The notes beneath the pieces were generated by a model. The model worked only from the letters and a program-made list of their open reading frames with translations. It ran no database searches and was not told the origin of the DNA. From assembly GCA_040880405.1 (NCBI GenBank), contig JBBDIM010000177.1, positions 1-64,000 of the forward strand: DNA of 64,000 nt, written 5' to 3'. Every line of letters begins with the position of its first letter. Position 1 is the stretch's first letter. The DNA comes from JBBDIM01 sp040880405 (GTDB lineage Bacteria; Planctomycetota; Planctomycetia; Pirellulales; Pirellulaceae). The translations under genes were made by a program, and so were the position numbers. Positions 1 through 6,898 of the stretch are shown in pieces.

Positions 1-53
1 TTAAAATCCTGTGGGGAGTAATCCCCGTGCGGGTTCGAGCCCCGCCTCGGCTA
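1..53 (+). tRNA. tRNA-Leu(UAA), 3' part only (5' end outside window)
   Basis: The window opens inside the anticodon loop. Bases 1-6 read TTAAAA, which places anticodon UAA at 2-4. A variable-arm hairpin follows (GGGGA at 13-17 with TCCCC at 22-26). Next come the T stem GCGGG/CCCGC (29-33 and 41-45) around the loop TTCGAGC, then the acceptor strand CTCGGCT and discriminator A53. The long variable arm and UAA anticodon match tRNA-Leu. The 5' half cannot be checked here. The gene is the integration target of the downstream element, which restores its 3' end. Confidence 0.85.
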
Positions 54-1392
54 CTTGACTATCTTGAGATGACTGTAGATCGTTGAAGATGCTTGAAAAA
101 TAGCCCTGTTTCGCGAGTTCGCGGATATCAATCCTACCTTCATCTTCAGGCATCTGCGTTATTTTCAGAAGCGCCTGTAGAAGCGCTTTTTCGGTCTCGA
201 TCATTTGCGGGGCTGAATCTTCCATAACGTCCGAATCGTCCAGGGTGGCAATTTGGGCGTCGGAGCCTCCCGTGGCCTGTTTGAAATGCTCGTCGGTGGT
301 GGTCCAGTAGTGCTTCTGGGCAACCTTGACCGAGTGCCCCAGCCAAGCGGCCGCGACGTGGCCGGGGTACGTTTCCGCCAGCTCGGTTGCCCTGGTCGAT
401 CGCAGGTTCTGGAACAACTTATCCCAGGGGGTGACCCCGGCCCGTTCGATGATCAGCCGCATCCGCTTCCGGAGGTAGGCCTCGGAAAGCTGGCCGTTGG
501 GCTTGCGATGTTCGGTGATCACGTAGCGGCCCGCTTTGCCGTCCAGGCGGTCCCATTCCTCGTTCAGGTAGGTTTTCAGCTCGGGGAACATCGGGATGAA
601 CCGCTTCTCCTTCCCCTTGTGCCGCGCGTTCTTGGGGCTGTGGATGAGGATCTTATCTTGATCCCAAAGGACGTGGGACCATTCCAGCCCGTCCAGTTCA
701 CTTGGGATCCGCAAACCACCGTAGCGGGCAAAGGCGAAGATCAACCGCCACTGGCTGCTGGGGCAGGCCTCCAGGATCGCCGCGGCCTGCTCTTGGGTGA
801 CGTGGTAGAACTCTTCCCGCCCTGCCCTGGAAATCTTGATGTGGGAGAACGGGTTCTCCACAATCAGCCGCCGCCGCATCGCCGCCGTGAAGTAGACCCG
901 CGCGTTGGTGATGTGCTTGGCGAACGTCGCCTCGGACTTGACCGATGGGACTTCATGCCGCAACCATCGGGCAAACCCCTCCGCGTCCCCCTCGGAAACT
1001 TCCCGCAGCGGTTTGTCCGCCTTGAAGAACTCCACCAGGTAATCGCGGGTGGTGTTGTGCTTTTGCCGAGTCCGTGGTGCCCATTCCTTTTCCATGTCCT
1101 GGAATAGCCCCTTTAGGAACGGCTCCAGCGTTGCCGATGCCCGCCCCTCGATCAAACCGACCTTGGCCAACTTCTGGGAAAGAGCGTTGCCGATCGACCC
1201 CAGCCATTCCGCGGTAGAGTCGGGATATCCGATCCCGGACTTCTTCGACGACACCAGCCGCTGGACATGCAGCTTGATCTCGCCCGCCCCTTTTTTGTCG
1301 ATGTCCGCGAGGCTCATTGATCGCTTGTGCCCCTCGGAGTCGTACCATTGGAGCAGCCACGACTTGGGGCCGCGTTTCGATAGTGAAGCCAT
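1..1392 (-). CDS. Tyrosine recombinase / phage integrase
   Basis: This site-specific recombinase would join the element's attP to the tRNA-Leu attB. I start it at the methionine of MASLSKRGPK (1392), giving 463 residues; the open frame runs upstream to 1572 but the extra 60 residues look non-coding. A SAM-like core-binding region spans about residues 90-185. The catalytic domain follows, with the first Arg in GGLRIPSEL (about 228), the second Arg in QNLRSTR (about 331), His in WLGHS (about 353) and the nucleophile Tyr in QKHYW (about 362). The usual His of the HxxR box is Asn, a variation often seen in planctomycete integrases. The last 17 or so codons are antisense to the tRNA gene: the frame runs through the att core and stops at 1-3. 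In the circular form the frame would continue into element DNA instead and stop at 13415-13417. Confidence 0.92.
   Translation of the reverse strand: MASLSKRGPKSWLLQWYDSEGHKRSMSLADIDKKGAGEIKLHVQRLVSSKKSGIGYPDSTAEWLGSIGNALSQKLAKVGLIEGRASATLEPFLKGLFQDMEKEWAPRTRQKHNTTRDYLVEFFKADKPLREVSEGDAEGFARWLRHEVPSVKSEATFAKHITNARVYFTAAMRRRLIVENPFSHIKISRAGREEFYHVTQEQAAAILEACPSSQWRLIFAFARYGGLRIPSELDGLEWSHVLWDQDKILIHSPKNARHKGKEKRFIPMFPELKTYLNEEWDRLDGKAGRYVITEHRKPNGQLSEAYLRKRMRLIIERAGVTPWDKLFQNLRSTRATELAETYPGHVAAAWLGHSVKVAQKHYWTTTDEHFKQATGGSDAQIATLDDSDVMEDSAPQMIETEKALLQALLKITQMPEDEGRIDIRELAKQGYFSSIFNDLQSSQDSQVAEAGLEPARGLLPTGF
33..55. other. Left attachment site core (attL)
   Basis: This 23-bp sequence, starting GTTCGAGCCCCGCC, is identical to 13498-13520. 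It covers the end of the T stem, the T loop and the acceptor strand of the tRNA-Leu. The copies diverge at the next base on either side. A 3'-tRNA target is typical of tyrosine integrases. Confidence 0.9.
167..182 (+). repeat. Candidate integrase arm-type site (left)
   Basis: The 16-bp sequence AGAAGCGCCTGTAGAA is identical to 13424-13439 in the same orientation. Both copies lie inside the element within about 115 bp of an att core. A 16-bp version of it also occurs on the minus strand at 5196-5211. AGAAGCGC is repeated directly here after CTGT. The copy lies inside the integrase coding sequence. The arm-site role is an inference from position and repetition. Confidence 0.45.
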
Positions 1393-1478
1393 TGTCCGCC
1401 TCGGTGGTTGGTGTCGGTGGTCGTTTGGTGTTTGGTGGCAGGGCGGCCGATCGCGGCCCCGCCGGGTTGCTGTCGACG

Positions 1479-1796
1479 TCAGGTGTCCGATTCGGACTCC
1501 CAGTGGTTCGTGGATACGAGTCCGCCCAGCCGGTGGGCCAGCAGGTTCAGCTTGACCGCGGCGTGGCGACATTTGATTGCCGCGATCGCCGGAATCGGCC
1601 CGTCTCGGTCATCCACGCAAAACCGCAGTTCCACGAATTCGCCGGGGGCGATCTCTTGGCAGCAAGTCACTCGGTAGACATGCCCGTCCAGACTGTCGGG
1701 GCCGGGTGTCAGTTGCTCGACATCCACGCCAGGGACCATCATGCCCATCAGGTCGAGCATGGCGTCCGCTTGGGATAGGGTGGTGGTCTTATTCAT
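1479..1796 (-). CDS. Hypothetical element protein, 105 aa
   Basis: I do not recognise this family. The 105-residue protein begins MNKTTTLSQADAMLDLMG and contains a paired Cys (TCCQE) and an acidic beta-rich middle section (FVELRFCVDDRDG). No signal peptide or membrane segment is visible. Its start overlaps the end of the 181-aa gene by 8 bp and it ends 86 bp before the integrase start, so all three are probably co-transcribed. Its place just upstream of the integrase is the only functional hint. Confidence 0.6.
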   Translation of the reverse strand: MNKTTTLSQADAMLDLMGMMVPGVDVEQLTPGPDSLDGHVYRVTCCQEIAPGEFVELRFCVDDRDGPIPAIAAIKCRHAAVKLNLLAHRLGGLVSTNHWESESDT

Positions 1797-2334
1797 GGGA
1801 CTTGGGCTCCTTCACCGCGATCGCTCGGCAGTCGACGCCTTCCTCTTTGGCCCCTTGATTGAATCCCAGGCAGTAATTCGCAGCGGTCCCACGTGATAGG
1901 CCCGTGTGGACCACCTTGCCCTTTTCGCCCGTGATCACGACCACCTGCCATTTCCGCTTGCCTGGGGACTTGATCCGCTTGACCTTGGCGGGCTTGCTCT
2001 CGCTGCCGGCCGGCGGATACGGGTAGGCGTCGCTGTCGAGCTGCTTTAGCTCCTTGGTCAACTTGCAGATTTCCCGCTTGATCTCGGCCAGGCGTTGGCA
2101 AGCGAGCTTGATCGGGTCGCCATCCTGGTCATTCACGTGGAAGCGAATCCAGGCCGCATCACTACGGTCATCGCCGTACAGGTCCAGGTCGAACGAGTGG
2201 ATGTGCCCCTCGGTCTTCGGCCGGATCACCCCGTCTTCGTCCGTCTCAATGGCGTGCGGGTCGAACTGGGCCGTCAGGCCGGGCAACAGTTCGACGGCCG
2301 GGAAACTCTGGGGCTGCTGGGTAGAACGTGTCAT
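1789..2334 (-). CDS. Hypothetical element protein, 181 aa
   Basis: I do not recognise this family. I use the ATG at 2334 (MTRSTQQPQSFP); the frame stays open to 2520 but the extra part overlaps a hairpin-rich leader and reads as non-coding. Residues 1-75 are acidic, with FDLDLYGDD and RFHVNDQDGDP. Residues 80-105 (RLAEIKREICKLTKELKQLD) look like an amphipathic helix. The C-terminal half is Lys-rich and begins with KVKRIKSPGKRKWQ, possibly a nucleic-acid-binding surface. It overlaps the 105-aa gene by 8 bp. Confidence 0.65.
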   Translation of the reverse strand: MTRSTQQPQSFPAVELLPGLTAQFDPHAIETDEDGVIRPKTEGHIHSFDLDLYGDDRSDAAWIRFHVNDQDGDPIKLACQRLAEIKREICKLTKELKQLDSDAYPYPPAGSESKPAKVKRIKSPGKRKWQVVVITGEKGKVVHTGLSRGTAANYCLGFNQGAKEEGVDCRAIAVKEPKSHE

Positions 2335-2786
2335 GGTTTCGTGCCTTCTCGGCCGGCGCACGAAAATGGGGACGCACAGGCTGCATGGCCCACACCTCCC
2401 CTCGGTACGCCGTACCGTAAATGACAAAAGCCCGAACCCCTGGTTAGTAACCCCGCTAAGATCGGGGCGTGCCGCCTTCTCTCCCCGCGCATTCGCGGAT
2501 CGACGATAATGGGTAGGCACCCAAAGATTCGGGCTTGTGCCTTGTACGTGCGTACAAACATGAGATTTCCTGAAGCTCTTAGTGGGTTTGTTCCGTTGGG
2601 TTACTACGCCCGCGGGACCAAATCAGGTCCCTTCAATCTGGTCGATGGGGGTGGTCACGTCAAGGCAGGAAATGCCGTGCTTCGCTTTTTATTTCTGCTC
2701 TTTTCCTGGTTCCAGGCAATTTGTCGCGGCCCCGAACCTGCTTGCCTGTTCGGCAGCTAAGGGGGTGCGGGTGAAGGTGGGGAGGT
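2335..2786 (-). promoter_or_regulatory. Hairpin-rich leader with two GTACG dyads
   Basis: No gene is supported in this 452-bp stretch upstream of the 181-aa gene. It holds two related perfect dyads: CGGTAC-GCC-GTACCG (2403-2417) and TTGTACG-TG-CGTACAA (2542-2557), both GTACG/CGTAC half-sites. Between them are hairpins CCCCG-N7-CGGGG (from about 2451) and CCGCG-CATT-CGCGG (about 2487-2500). A long-range pair AAGCCCGAA / TTCGGGCTT (about 2428-2436 and 2528-2536) encloses those hairpins. Read on the minus strand, the far arm of that pair is followed by TTTTG. Operator, attenuator and structured-RNA roles are all possible; the sequence shows only the symmetry. Confidence 0.4.
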
Positions 2787-2912
2787 TCATAGGCCAGGAG
2801 AGTCATCCTCTTCCATGCGGTCCAGTTCATCCAGGCAATCCAGTATCTCGTTTTGGACTTCTTCCGGGAAATTATCCCAGTTTTCTAATCCAAGATCCTC
2901 GGGATCGTTCAT
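2787..2912 (-). CDS. Tiny very acidic protein, 41 aa
   Basis: The ATG at 2912 opens a 41-codon frame starting MNDPEDLGLENWDNFPEE and ending at TGA 2787-2789. Sixteen of 41 residues are Asp or Glu and one is Arg. The codon pattern resembles the neighbouring genes. Two further tiny acidic frames follow upstream in the same direction, all with an N-terminal Asn/Asp-Pro-Glu motif. No Shine-Dalgarno sequence is evident. The function is unknown; strong acidity allows a DNA-mimic role but does not show it. Confidence 0.55.
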   Translation of the reverse strand: MNDPEDLGLENWDNFPEEVQNEILDCLDELDRMEEDDSPGL

Positions 2913-2963
2913 GGGCTGAGGGTCTGTGTGAGTCATTCTTTGTGTCGCTTTTTCTGGGGAGCC

Positions 2964-3101
2964 TTACTGCTCGTCTTGCTCGCGCCGTCGTCGCTCCAGG
3001 GTCTTATCCCGGACAAATTCGTTAAGAATTCGGTCCGCCTCTTCGTCGGTCATCTCGGGTTCCTCAGGGTCCACTGAGTGGTTGTCGTTGTGGTCGATCA
3101 T
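2964..3101 (-). CDS. Small acidic protein, 45 aa
   Basis: The ATG at 3101 opens a 45-codon frame with VDPEEPEMTDEEADRIL in the middle and a basic tail LERRRREQDEQ, stopping at TAA 2964-2966. Sixteen residues are acidic and seven basic, the basic ones clustered at the C-terminus. It is the middle one of three tiny same-strand frames (41, 45 and 58 aa) with short gaps, which supports a real operon. The family is not recognised. Confidence 0.55.
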   Translation of the reverse strand: MIDHNDNHSVDPEEPEMTDEEADRILNEFVRDKTLERRRREQDEQ

Positions 3102-3141
3102 CTTGGGTGGTCCTTCGTCTCAAAACAGCCGCGTGGGAGAT

Positions 3142-3318
3142 TCATTCCTGGGGCGGATTAACGGATTCGTTGAGGTGTTGCAGTAGTTCTTCGACATCGC
3201 ATCCGTTGCGTATGGCGATACGTTGAATCGCGCCGATGATTCGCAATTGGTTTTCTCTGGAGAAGTTCGCGAAATTGTCGAGGGTGTCGAAGTCTTCAGG
3301 GTTATCGTGTTCGGTCAT
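3142..3318 (-). CDS. Small protein, 58 aa
   Basis: The ATG at 3318 opens a 58-codon frame beginning MTEHDNPEDFDTLDNFA. A helical segment RENQLRIIGAIQRIAIRNG follows, then DVEELLQHLNES, and it stops at TGA 3142-3144. The N-terminus is acidic, as in the two neighbours. The start lies 16 bp beyond the end of the 103-aa gene. The family is not recognised. Confidence 0.55.
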   Translation of the reverse strand: MTEHDNPEDFDTLDNFANFSRENQLRIIGAIQRIAIRNGCDVEELLQHLNESVNPPQE

Positions 3319-3333
3319 TGAACTGCTTTCATC

Positions 3334-3645
3334 TCAAGATAAGGGCGTGGGATAGTCCCCGGTTTCGATTTCGACGTCCTGCATGTCCTGGTAGGTCTGA
3401 TAAAACCGGTCGAGTCCCTGCTCTAGTTTTGCCGCGTCCGCCTCGGTTATAGGTTCGGGCGGATGCCCCTCGGCTTGTCGCTGCCGGGCCGTTTCGATCA
3501 ACCGGTCCACGAATTCAACTTGCTCCAGGAACGTCAGCGGTACGCCCAACCAGGGGCCGTCCTGGACCTGCTCGGCGAAGTCCAGGTGCTGGATCGCCAC
3601 AGCCCGCTCAATTCGCCGGAGGCGATGGTGGTAGCTTCTCATCAT
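3334..3645 (-). CDS. Hypothetical element protein, 103 aa
   Basis: This is a 103-residue, mostly helical protein with a basic N-terminus (MMRSYHHRLRRIERAV) and an acidic C-terminus (DMQDVEIETGDYP). Its start lies 38 bp inside the end of the HTH gene, so translation is probably coupled. Genes that follow a terminase-small-subunit-like gene in phages are often small packaging or head genes, but nothing in the sequence shows that role here. Confidence 0.6.
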   Translation of the reverse strand: MMRSYHHRLRRIERAVAIQHLDFAEQVQDGPWLGVPLTFLEQVEFVDRLIETARQRQAEGHPPEPITEADAAKLEQGLDRFYQTYQDMQDVEIETGDYPTPLS

Positions 3646-3994
3646 ACAACCTTTCCAGGGCCTCCAAACGAGAGGCGATATCGGTCAGTTCCCGGTAGCG
3701 GGTCGCTTGCTCCAGGATCACCCGGGCCGCCATGCATCGGATCGACTCACTTTCGGCTTTCTGCAGCTCGGTCAGGGTCTCGACCGCACCGCGGCAGGCT
3801 TGGGCCAGCATTCCGGCCGCTTCGTCGAACATCTTGCCCCGGGCTTCTTCCACCAGGCGGCGAAACTCCGGGTCTCCCATGCGGCGGTGTACCGTCCTGG
3901 AAGACACCCCAGCCTCACGCGCGGCCGCTTCGAGCGTGTTCCCGCGGGCGATTGCGAGGGCCAGGGCGTCCTCTTGTCGGCGATTCTTTGCCAC
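3608..3994 (-). CDS. HTH protein, terminase-small-subunit-like
   Basis: The protein has 128 residues. An N-terminal helix-turn-helix (about 18-45, GNTLEAAAREAGVSSRTVHR) is followed by a long helical stretch and a C-terminal coiled coil (RYRELTDIASRLEALERL). This layout, an HTH with the xxAAxxAGVSxxTVxR pattern plus a helical oligomerisation tail, is common to small terminase subunits and related phage DNA-binding proteins. No large terminase gene was found in the element, so it may recruit a helper phage packaging motor or simply act as a regulator. Confidence 0.6.
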   Translation of the reverse strand: MAKNRRQEDALALAIARGNTLEAAAREAGVSSRTVHRRMGDPEFRRLVEEARGKMFDEAAGMLAQACRGAVETLTELQKAESESIRCMAARVILEQATRYRELTDIASRLEALERLYDEKLPPSPPAN

Positions 3995-4026
3995 TTCCTG
4001 CCTGCCTTCCTGTTTCGCCGGTCGGT

Positions 4027-4395
4027 CTACCGCTTGAACATGTGCGGATTGGAGGCCCGCAACTTCCCTACCACGCCCCCGGCCGGTTTCGACTTGGGAG
4101 CGTTTTTGAATTGATGTGGCATCTTCTGCTTCAGGCCATCCACAACATCCGTGTCCTCACTGGCCAGACGATCGAAGGCGTCCCGGCTAAGCCCCATCAT
4201 GCAAATCTCGGTTTCGCCCTCCCAGGTCAGGCCAGCTGCGCGACATTTGTCCTCGACTTTATCCATCCAGTCCATCCATTCAGGATAGCCCGGCTGTGCA
4301 TCCGGTGGCCGCAGCCCCAGCTTTCGCAGGATCTGGTAGGCGTTCTTCTGCCGTCCTGGGGTGTCGGTATGTTCAACTTGCTGTGCTTCCCACAT
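4027..4395 (-). CDS. Hypothetical element protein, 122 aa
   Basis: I start it at MWEAQQVEHT (4395); a longer frame reaches 4443 but the extra 16 residues are basic and overlap the upstream spacer. The protein has a conserved-looking stretch QKNAYQILRKLGL followed by a Trp-rich segment YPEWMDWMDKVEDK. The tail is basic and ends FKNAPKSKPAGGVVGKL...HMFKR. No membrane segment is seen. The family is not recognised. It lies between the coiled-coil gene and the HTH gene on the same strand. Confidence 0.55.
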   Translation of the reverse strand: MWEAQQVEHTDTPGRQKNAYQILRKLGLRPPDAQPGYPEWMDWMDKVEDKCRAAGLTWEGETEICMMGLSRDAFDRLASEDTDVVDGLKQKMPHQFKNAPKSKPAGGVVGKLRASNPHMFKR

Positions 4396-4449
4396 GGTCG
4401 TTCTCCGTGATCTTAAAAAATGGAAGGTGAAGTATTGCCGCACGCGGGG

Positions 4450-5082
4450 CTAGGCTTGTTTCTCAACTTCCGCCAGAAGATTGGCACGTTCCCGCTGTAG
4501 TTCGCCGCGTCGATCCCGCAAAACCTTGGTGGGCGACTCGGCCTGATAATTGGTCATCGGGCTACCATCGCCCAATCCCTGGAATTTGTCAGTCTGGTAG
4601 ATCCGATCCTGTAGTTCGGACAGTTCCGCGTCGATCACTCGGATACGCTCGGCGACAACGGGCGGGGGATTTCCGCGAAGCTGTCGCCGTGCCTCGGTCG
4701 CGTTCGAGATGGCGATCTTGGCCTGACCGATCGGCCCCGACAGCTCGGACAACTTGGCTTGATGCTCCTTGAATAGCGATTTCTGGGCCTCTTCAAAACG
4801 ATTGATCTCGGCAACCTTTTCGCGGTTCAATTCGTCATGCCGGATTTTCGCTTCAGCCCCCAGCTCGATCGTGTGGATCCAGTTCAGGCGATCCCGCCGC
4901 GCCTGAACATCGGCTTCCAGTTCATCGGCCGACTTACCAGCGTCCGCCAGGACGGCCTCGACCTGAGTCGCGGTTAACTTCTTCCCGTCCGTAACGGCCT
5001 CGACCAGTTCGGCGTAGGTGCCGATTGCTGCGGCTTGGCGATCAGCTTCCCGGCTGCGGAGCTGCTTGAAGAGTGAAATCAT
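4450..5082 (-). CDS. Coiled-coil protein, 210 aa
   Basis: The protein has 210 residues. Long heptad-like helices run from about residue 45 to 140 (DELEADVQARRDRLNW, LNREKVAEINRFEEAQ) and again at the C-terminus (LRDRRGELQRERANLLAEVEK). It is strongly charged with no signal or membrane segment. It follows the two large structural-looking genes, so a scaffold, chaperone or accessory structural role is conceivable. The frame stays open upstream to 5232 without an ATG, and that stretch is similar to a segment inside the 109-aa gene. Confidence 0.6.
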   Translation of the reverse strand: MISLFKQLRSREADRQAAAIGTYAELVEAVTDGKKLTATQVEAVLADAGKSADELEADVQARRDRLNWIHTIELGAEAKIRHDELNREKVAEINRFEEAQKSLFKEHQAKLSELSGPIGQAKIAISNATEARRQLRGNPPPVVAERIRVIDAELSELQDRIYQTDKFQGLGDGSPMTNYQAESPTKVLRDRRGELQRERANLLAEVEKQA

Positions 5083-5099
5083 GGTTTGGTTCCTTTTTG

Positions 5100-5214
5100 A
5101 GTTTGATTTTCGTGGTAATAGTCCGTCTAGGACGCGAACCCCGCGTCCGAATCCTCGTGTTTTCCAGTGCCAAACGCTCCGGCCTCCGGAAATTGTTTCT
5201 ACAGGCGCTTCCCT
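5100..5214 (-). repeat. Diverged repeat, copy B (similar to 8455-8559)
   Basis: On the minus strand this segment aligns without gaps to the segment ending the 109-aa gene near 8455-8559. Shared blocks are GAAGCGCCT, GAAACA, GTTTGG, AAAACA, GTTCGCGTCC and GGACTATT. Translated in one frame both give EAPxET...VWxxKTR...VRV..GL. Here the segment lies directly upstream of the coiled-coil gene. It includes GAAGCGCCTGTAGAAA (5196-5211), the same word found near both att sites. Confidence 0.5.
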
Positions 5215-5242
5215 TGGGGAAACTTTCGTCGGCTAAGGGCCC

Positions 5243-6898
5243 TTAATCCTCGACGTTCGGTGACTCCACTTCTTGTGCTTGCCCTACTATTTGGTAGAGG
5301 ATCGACCACTTCAACAAATAGACGGGGCATTCAAAGTAGGTTGATATCTGCTCGATAAAGGGCTTGCGCTTCATCTCCTCAACATCCAGACCGCCCACTT
5401 TCTGCAATTGGGGTAGCTCCGGGTAGTATTTGATCCGGACTGCCGATCCCTGCATGATCACGAGGTTGTCCGAAACTCCCTCGTATTGAAATTGATTCGA
5501 CGCGCTGGTCTCTCCGTTGGAGGGCGAGCCAATCGTAATGCCGGTGGCAGACTGGATTAAATCCTTTGCCATGCCCTCCCAACTCGTCGCTGGTCGGTGA
5601 ATGGTTCCAGACTGCTCGACCGCGAACGACAGGCTGTTGTTGTACTCCAGATAGCTGTTTTGCTCGTTGATCCCCTCGCAACTGAAGATCGGCGAGAAAT
5701 CACTATCTCCCTCCGCACCCAGGTATTCATCGTTGCCGAGACTGGCCTCGGACACGCCGCCGCAAATATCGATGATCACATCGTCCGTGACCTTGTGCGT
5801 CATCTGAGCTTGGCCGCGGGGATCAAACAGGCCGACCGCCGCCATTGAGGCTTGCCATGATTGCCACGATGCATCAGGCATGGGTCGCCAGATTCCGGAG
5901 CCTGACAAGATTGATGTCAGTGAAGACGTGACGCGAAATCCGCACGAAAACCTAGTCGATCGCCCGAATACGTCAGTGCTGATTTTCAGTGATGTCGGCA
6001 GCACCGCACCGTCTTGTGGTGCCGCGGCACGGGCGGCGGTCACTTTATCGAACAGCAGCAGGAAGAACTTCTCGGCCGCCAGCGAACGAGGGTATCCACG
6101 CGCCACCTCGAACGTCGCGGTCAGGGTCGCGTGCCATTCCAGGAAAGCCTTGGGGGTTACGTTCTGCCAATCGTATTGGGCTTCACCCGCGACAATCCCA
6201 TCGGGCAGTGGTGGCCCCGACATTTCCTCATCGATGACCGAAAATTCCATCCGGGTGCGATCAAGCGAAATCTGCCGCGTGGAGGTGAGTCGTCGCATCG
6301 TGACCGGAAGATTGAACTTAATGCGGGAGTAAAACGCCTCTATGTCGCGAGTGAACGTGGTTGCGGTGCCACGGCTGAGCTGCGGAATCTGGAGGTAACC
6401 ATTGATTGCTCGGTTCACCAATCCCCGCTCATTCGTCGAGTAGGCAACGCTGTAGTTGAGCGCCATCAGGGCTTGGGGGTTGAACTCCGTATCAATGCAC
6501 AGGTTGACGTTGAATTCGCATTTCCAAACCACTTCCCAGGCCAGATCGCCGCCTGCCGGATTGAGACTGATGACCCGTGGCCTCACGCCCCACATCAAAT
6601 CCGGGGTAACACCCATCGTGTCGATGTCGGTGTACAGCCCGATATCGTCGATCACCAACTGACGGCCCGGCTGAGAAAGCCGCTTTTGCATGTTTGCCAT
6701 GCCCGCCTGCTGAGCCGATAGCGTGGCGCCCCAAATGATCGCATGCACGGTGAGCGTGTACTTGGAGTGCGTGACCGCCCATCCCGCCTCGTCATAGACC
6801 AACTCCGACTCCACCCCCACATTGCGCAATGGCCCAAACGTGTAGCCGTTGTACTGGATGGTGCCGAAGCCCTCGGTCAGGTCTTTAATTGCCGTCAT
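5243..6898 (-). CDS. Large structural-like element protein, 551 aa
   Basis: I do not recognise a family by name. The 551-residue protein is rich in predicted beta strands, with many alternating hydrophobic and polar stretches. It begins MTAIKDLTEGFGTIQYNGYTFG and has no signal peptide, membrane segment or nucleotide-binding motif. Composition, length and the coupled gene before it resemble phage tail or virion structural proteins. It starts in an ATGA overlap (6895-6898) with the 491-aa gene, so the two are translationally coupled and probably made in fixed ratio. A non-viral surface role cannot be excluded. Confidence 0.55.
   Translation of the reverse strand: MTAIKDLTEGFGTIQYNGYTFGPLRNVGVESELVYDEAGWAVTHSKYTLTVHAIIWGATLSAQQAGMANMQKRLSQPGRQLVIDDIGLYTDIDTMGVTPDLMWGVRPRVISLNPAGGDLAWEVVWKCEFNVNLCIDTEFNPQALMALNYSVAYSTNERGLVNRAINGYLQIPQLSRGTATTFTRDIEAFYSRIKFNLPVTMRRLTSTRQISLDRTRMEFSVIDEEMSGPPLPDGIVAGEAQYDWQNVTPKAFLEWHATLTATFEVARGYPRSLAAEKFFLLLFDKVTAARAAAPQDGAVLPTSLKISTDVFGRSTRFSCGFRVTSSLTSILSGSGIWRPMPDASWQSWQASMAAVGLFDPRGQAQMTHKVTDDVIIDICGGVSEASLGNDEYLGAEGDSDFSPIFSCEGINEQNSYLEYNNSLSFAVEQSGTIHRPATSWEGMAKDLIQSATGITIGSPSNGETSASNQFQYEGVSDNLVIMQGSAVRIKYYPELPQLQKVGGLDVEEMKRKPFIEQISTYFECPVYLLKWSILYQIVGQAQEVESPNVED

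Noticed and set aside
1393..1572. N-terminal extension of the integrase frame
   Set aside because: The 60 extra residues are Arg/Pro-rich without similarity, and MASLSKRGP is a normal integrase start.
2582..3025. 147-codon plus-strand frame
   Set aside because: It lies antisense to the tiny acidic minus-strand genes, has no family features and no neighbours on its strand.
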